Shown here in pieces: positions 11,972 through 13,059 of a stretch of 13,059 nucleotides of DNA. Every line of letters starts with the position of its first letter. Position 1 is the first letter of the stretch. The stretch comes from DASVLX01 sp036384655. Lineage in GTDB: Bacteria; Actinomycetota; Actinomycetes; Mycobacteriales; Pseudonocardiaceae. The notes below the pieces were generated by a model, which was not told the DNA's origin, ran no database searches, and saw only the letters and a program-made list of their open reading frames with translations. The DNA is taken from the NCBI GenBank assembly GCA_036384655.1, contig DASVLX010000198.1, positions 1-13,059 of the forward strand, given 5' to 3'. The position numbers and the translations under genes are program-made.

Positions 11972-12331
11972 GTGGTTCAACGTCAGGGACCGGTATCCGC
12001 ACGCCTTGGCCCGGTGCGGACGTGTGTGGGTTGTCGTTCCCAGTCGTTGGCCGCCCAGCTGCTGCGTGTGGTAGTCGCGGCGGATGAGGTCGTCCCTGAT
12101 CCCCGGCACAGGATGCCAGGGCGGGGGGCTTGGCTGCATCCGAATCTCGACTGTCTGCGAGTGGCCGAGCGACGCCGGGCGTTTCCCAGGGCACTGCGTG
12201 TCCCGGGTCCACTCGATGTCGAACGGGTTCGCGACTACCTGGAGCGCACGGCCGGACCGAGTGCAGACGTGGGAACTACCCACGTCCCGCTGAAGAAGGA
12301 AGCAGGTCGACCCGTCATGAGTCAGCCGTGA
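11972..12331 (+). CDS. ylxR: YlxR (DUF448) RNA-binding protein
   Basis: 119 residues. Small protein encoded between nusA and infB in most Gram-positive bacteria; proposed to bind RNA, and in some species linked to gene regulation and RNase P. Seen: PVRTCVGCRSQ (14-24) with the paired cysteines 18 and 21, LLRVVVAADEVVPDP and the GRGAWLHP motif (50-57) of the basic binding surface, then CLRVAERRRAFPRAL. The C-terminal ~30 residues past the core are longer than in many homologues and look disordered. GTG 11972 was chosen because it gives the expected short N-terminus before the cysteine motif. An 82-base gap after nusA and a 76-base gap before infB are wider than usual for an operon with overlaps. 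Confidence 0.95.
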   Translation: MVQRQGPVSARLGPVRTCVGCRSQSLAAQLLRVVVAADEVVPDPRHRMPGRGAWLHPNLDCLRVAERRRAFPRALRVPGPLDVERVRDYLERTAGPSADVGTTHVPLKKEAGRPVMSQP

Positions 12332-12370
12332 AGCTGAAGCCATGAACGCGCGACGATAGGACGAGGTCGA

Positions 12371-12385
12371 CGGGCCGCCTGCCCG
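12371..12385 (+). other. GC hairpin in the infB leader
   Basis: CGGGC (12371-12375) and GCCCG (12381-12385) pair around CGCCT in the 76-base gap between ylxR and infB, about 22 bases before the GTG start. The same gap holds TAGGAC (12357-12362), a possible extra -10. It may affect infB translation; chance is likely in such GC-rich DNA. Confidence 0.25.
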
Positions 12386-12407
12386 CCGGCCTCAGATGAG
12401 GAGACCA

Positions 12408-13059
12408 GTGGCAGGCAAGGCCCGCGTGCACGAGCTCGCGAAAGAGCTCGGTGTCACGAGCAAGGATGTACTCGCCAAGCTCAAGGACATGGGCGAGTTC
12501 GTAAAATCCGCGTCCTCGACCGTGGAGGCGCCGGTCGCCCGACGGTTGCGAGACGCTTTTCCCAGGGGCGAATCGGGCAAGGGTCGTTCCAACAACGGTC
12601 GTGGGCCGGTCCCGATGGGCCGTCCTGCTCCGCCCAGGTCGAACGGCGGCCCGGCACAGTCGCGTGCGCCGCGACCAGGGCCGACTCCCGGCCCGGTGAG
12701 CTCGAACGGCTCGCCGGCCGCGACCGGCACGTCGTCTGACGCGTCCGCCGGTTCGAATGGCACCGGCGCGACGGGCAGCGCTTCACATGGCGCGGCTCCG
12801 ACTCCAGGAGCGCATCGGCCGGCCCCCGGCCCACGGCCGGGTCCCCGTTCGCAGGCGGAGCAGCCCGCGGCAGCCAAGCAGCAGTCGTCCGAGCAGCCGG
12901 TCCAACCGGCCGCCGCACAGCATGAACCGACGGCACCCCAGCAGTCGCAGCCCGCGGCGCAGCAGCATTCGCAGCAGCGCCAGGGTCCGCGGCCGGCGCC
13001 CGGTGACCGGCGCCAGCGCCAGTCCGGTGGGCCGGCCGGCTCGGCCCCGTCCGGCAACA
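12408..13059 (+). CDS. infB: Translation initiation factor IF-2, N-terminal part (3' partial)
   Basis: The first 217 codons of infB; the gene runs off the window. IF-2 is the GTPase that brings initiator fMet-tRNA to the 30S subunit and promotes subunit joining. Seen: the IF-2 N-terminal helical domain, beginning with A-G-K-A-R-V-H-E-L-A-K and followed by LGVTSKDVLAKLKDMGEFVK and STVEAPVARRLRDAF (residues 1-55). A long disordered linker rich in Pro, Gly, Ala, Ser and later Gln (about 56-217) follows, as in actinobacterial IF-2; the G domain is outside. GTG 12408 sits just after GAGGAGA (12398-12404) and gives the N-terminus usual in the family; an in-frame ATG at 12396 would add four residues but consumes the ribosome binding site. 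Confidence 0.97.
   Translation, partial: MAGKARVHELAKELGVTSKDVLAKLKDMGEFVKSASSTVEAPVARRLRDAFPRGESGKGRSNNGRGPVPMGRPAPPRSNGGPAQSRAPRPGPTPGPVSSNGSPAATGTSSDASAGSNGTGATGSASHGAAPTPGAHRPAPGPRPGPRSQAEQPAAAKQQSSEQPVQPAAAQHEPTAPQQSQPAAQQHSQQRQGPRPAPGDRRQRQSGGPAGSAPSGN

Noticed and set aside
12431..12450. CGAGCTC / GAGCTCG hairpin early in infB
   Set aside because: It encodes the conserved HELAKELG residues of the IF-2 N-terminal domain, so coding constraint explains it.
12392..13057. 221-codon minus-strand frame over infB
   Set aside because: Cys/Ala/Gly-rich complement of the Pro/Ala/Gln-rich IF-2 linker.

Overview
High-GC actinobacterial chromosome. GC-rich codon third positions, frequent GTG starts, ATGA/GTGA stop-start overlaps and several probable leaderless starts all fit an actinomycete. 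The rimP-nusA-ylxR-infB cluster, with a Tat-lipoprotein/ferritin-like (DUF4439) pair diverging from rimP, resembles mycobacteria and Pseudonocardiales. A Pseudonocardiaceae-type host is my inference. No tRNA, rRNA, CRISPR array, insertion sequence or integrase was seen.

Layout. 1-760: 3' part of a uroporphyrinogen-III C-methyltransferase gene (cobA/cysG type), cut by the window edge. 761-1936: a lower-GC, accessory-looking segment with one unrecognised three-helix membrane protein gene. Two copies of a 34-bp promoter-like element (766-799 and 1671-1704) lie either side of that gene, and a stretch with no convincing complete gene follows. 1937-3070 (minus): a two-gene operon encoding an SPFH/band-7 membrane protein and a small ribbon-helix-helix protein with an AT-hook-like tail. 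3213-5347 (plus): a NatA/NatB-type ABC exporter whose genes diverge from the SPFH operon. The shared region carries a perfect 12-bp palindrome, AGTGATATCACT, inside a candidate promoter spacer. 5281-6837 (minus): a DEAD-box RNA helicase whose 3' end overlaps the permease gene by 67 bp; a 26-nt perfect hairpin lies in the overlap. 7092-8213 (minus): a YjbQ-family protein followed by a membrane-anchored exported protein. 8286-9149 (plus): a proline-rich, single-helix membrane protein, ending tail to tail at a small hairpin with the next pair. 9168-10168 (minus): a Tat-dependent lipoprotein and a DUF4439 ferritin-like protein. 10340-13059 (plus): rimP, nusA, ylxR and the first part of infB.

How the genes work together. 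The right end is the conserved translation/transcription cluster: 30S maturation (RimP), transcription elongation and antitermination (NusA), an RNA-binding YlxR protein, and initiation factor IF-2. The left end belongs to siroheme/cobalamin synthesis. The middle holds envelope-related and poorly characterised genes. Its most coherent candidate for a little-studied system is the SPFH/ribbon-helix-helix operon with its divergent ABC exporter: the palindrome could let the small DNA-binding protein control both transcription units. That regulatory link is inference.
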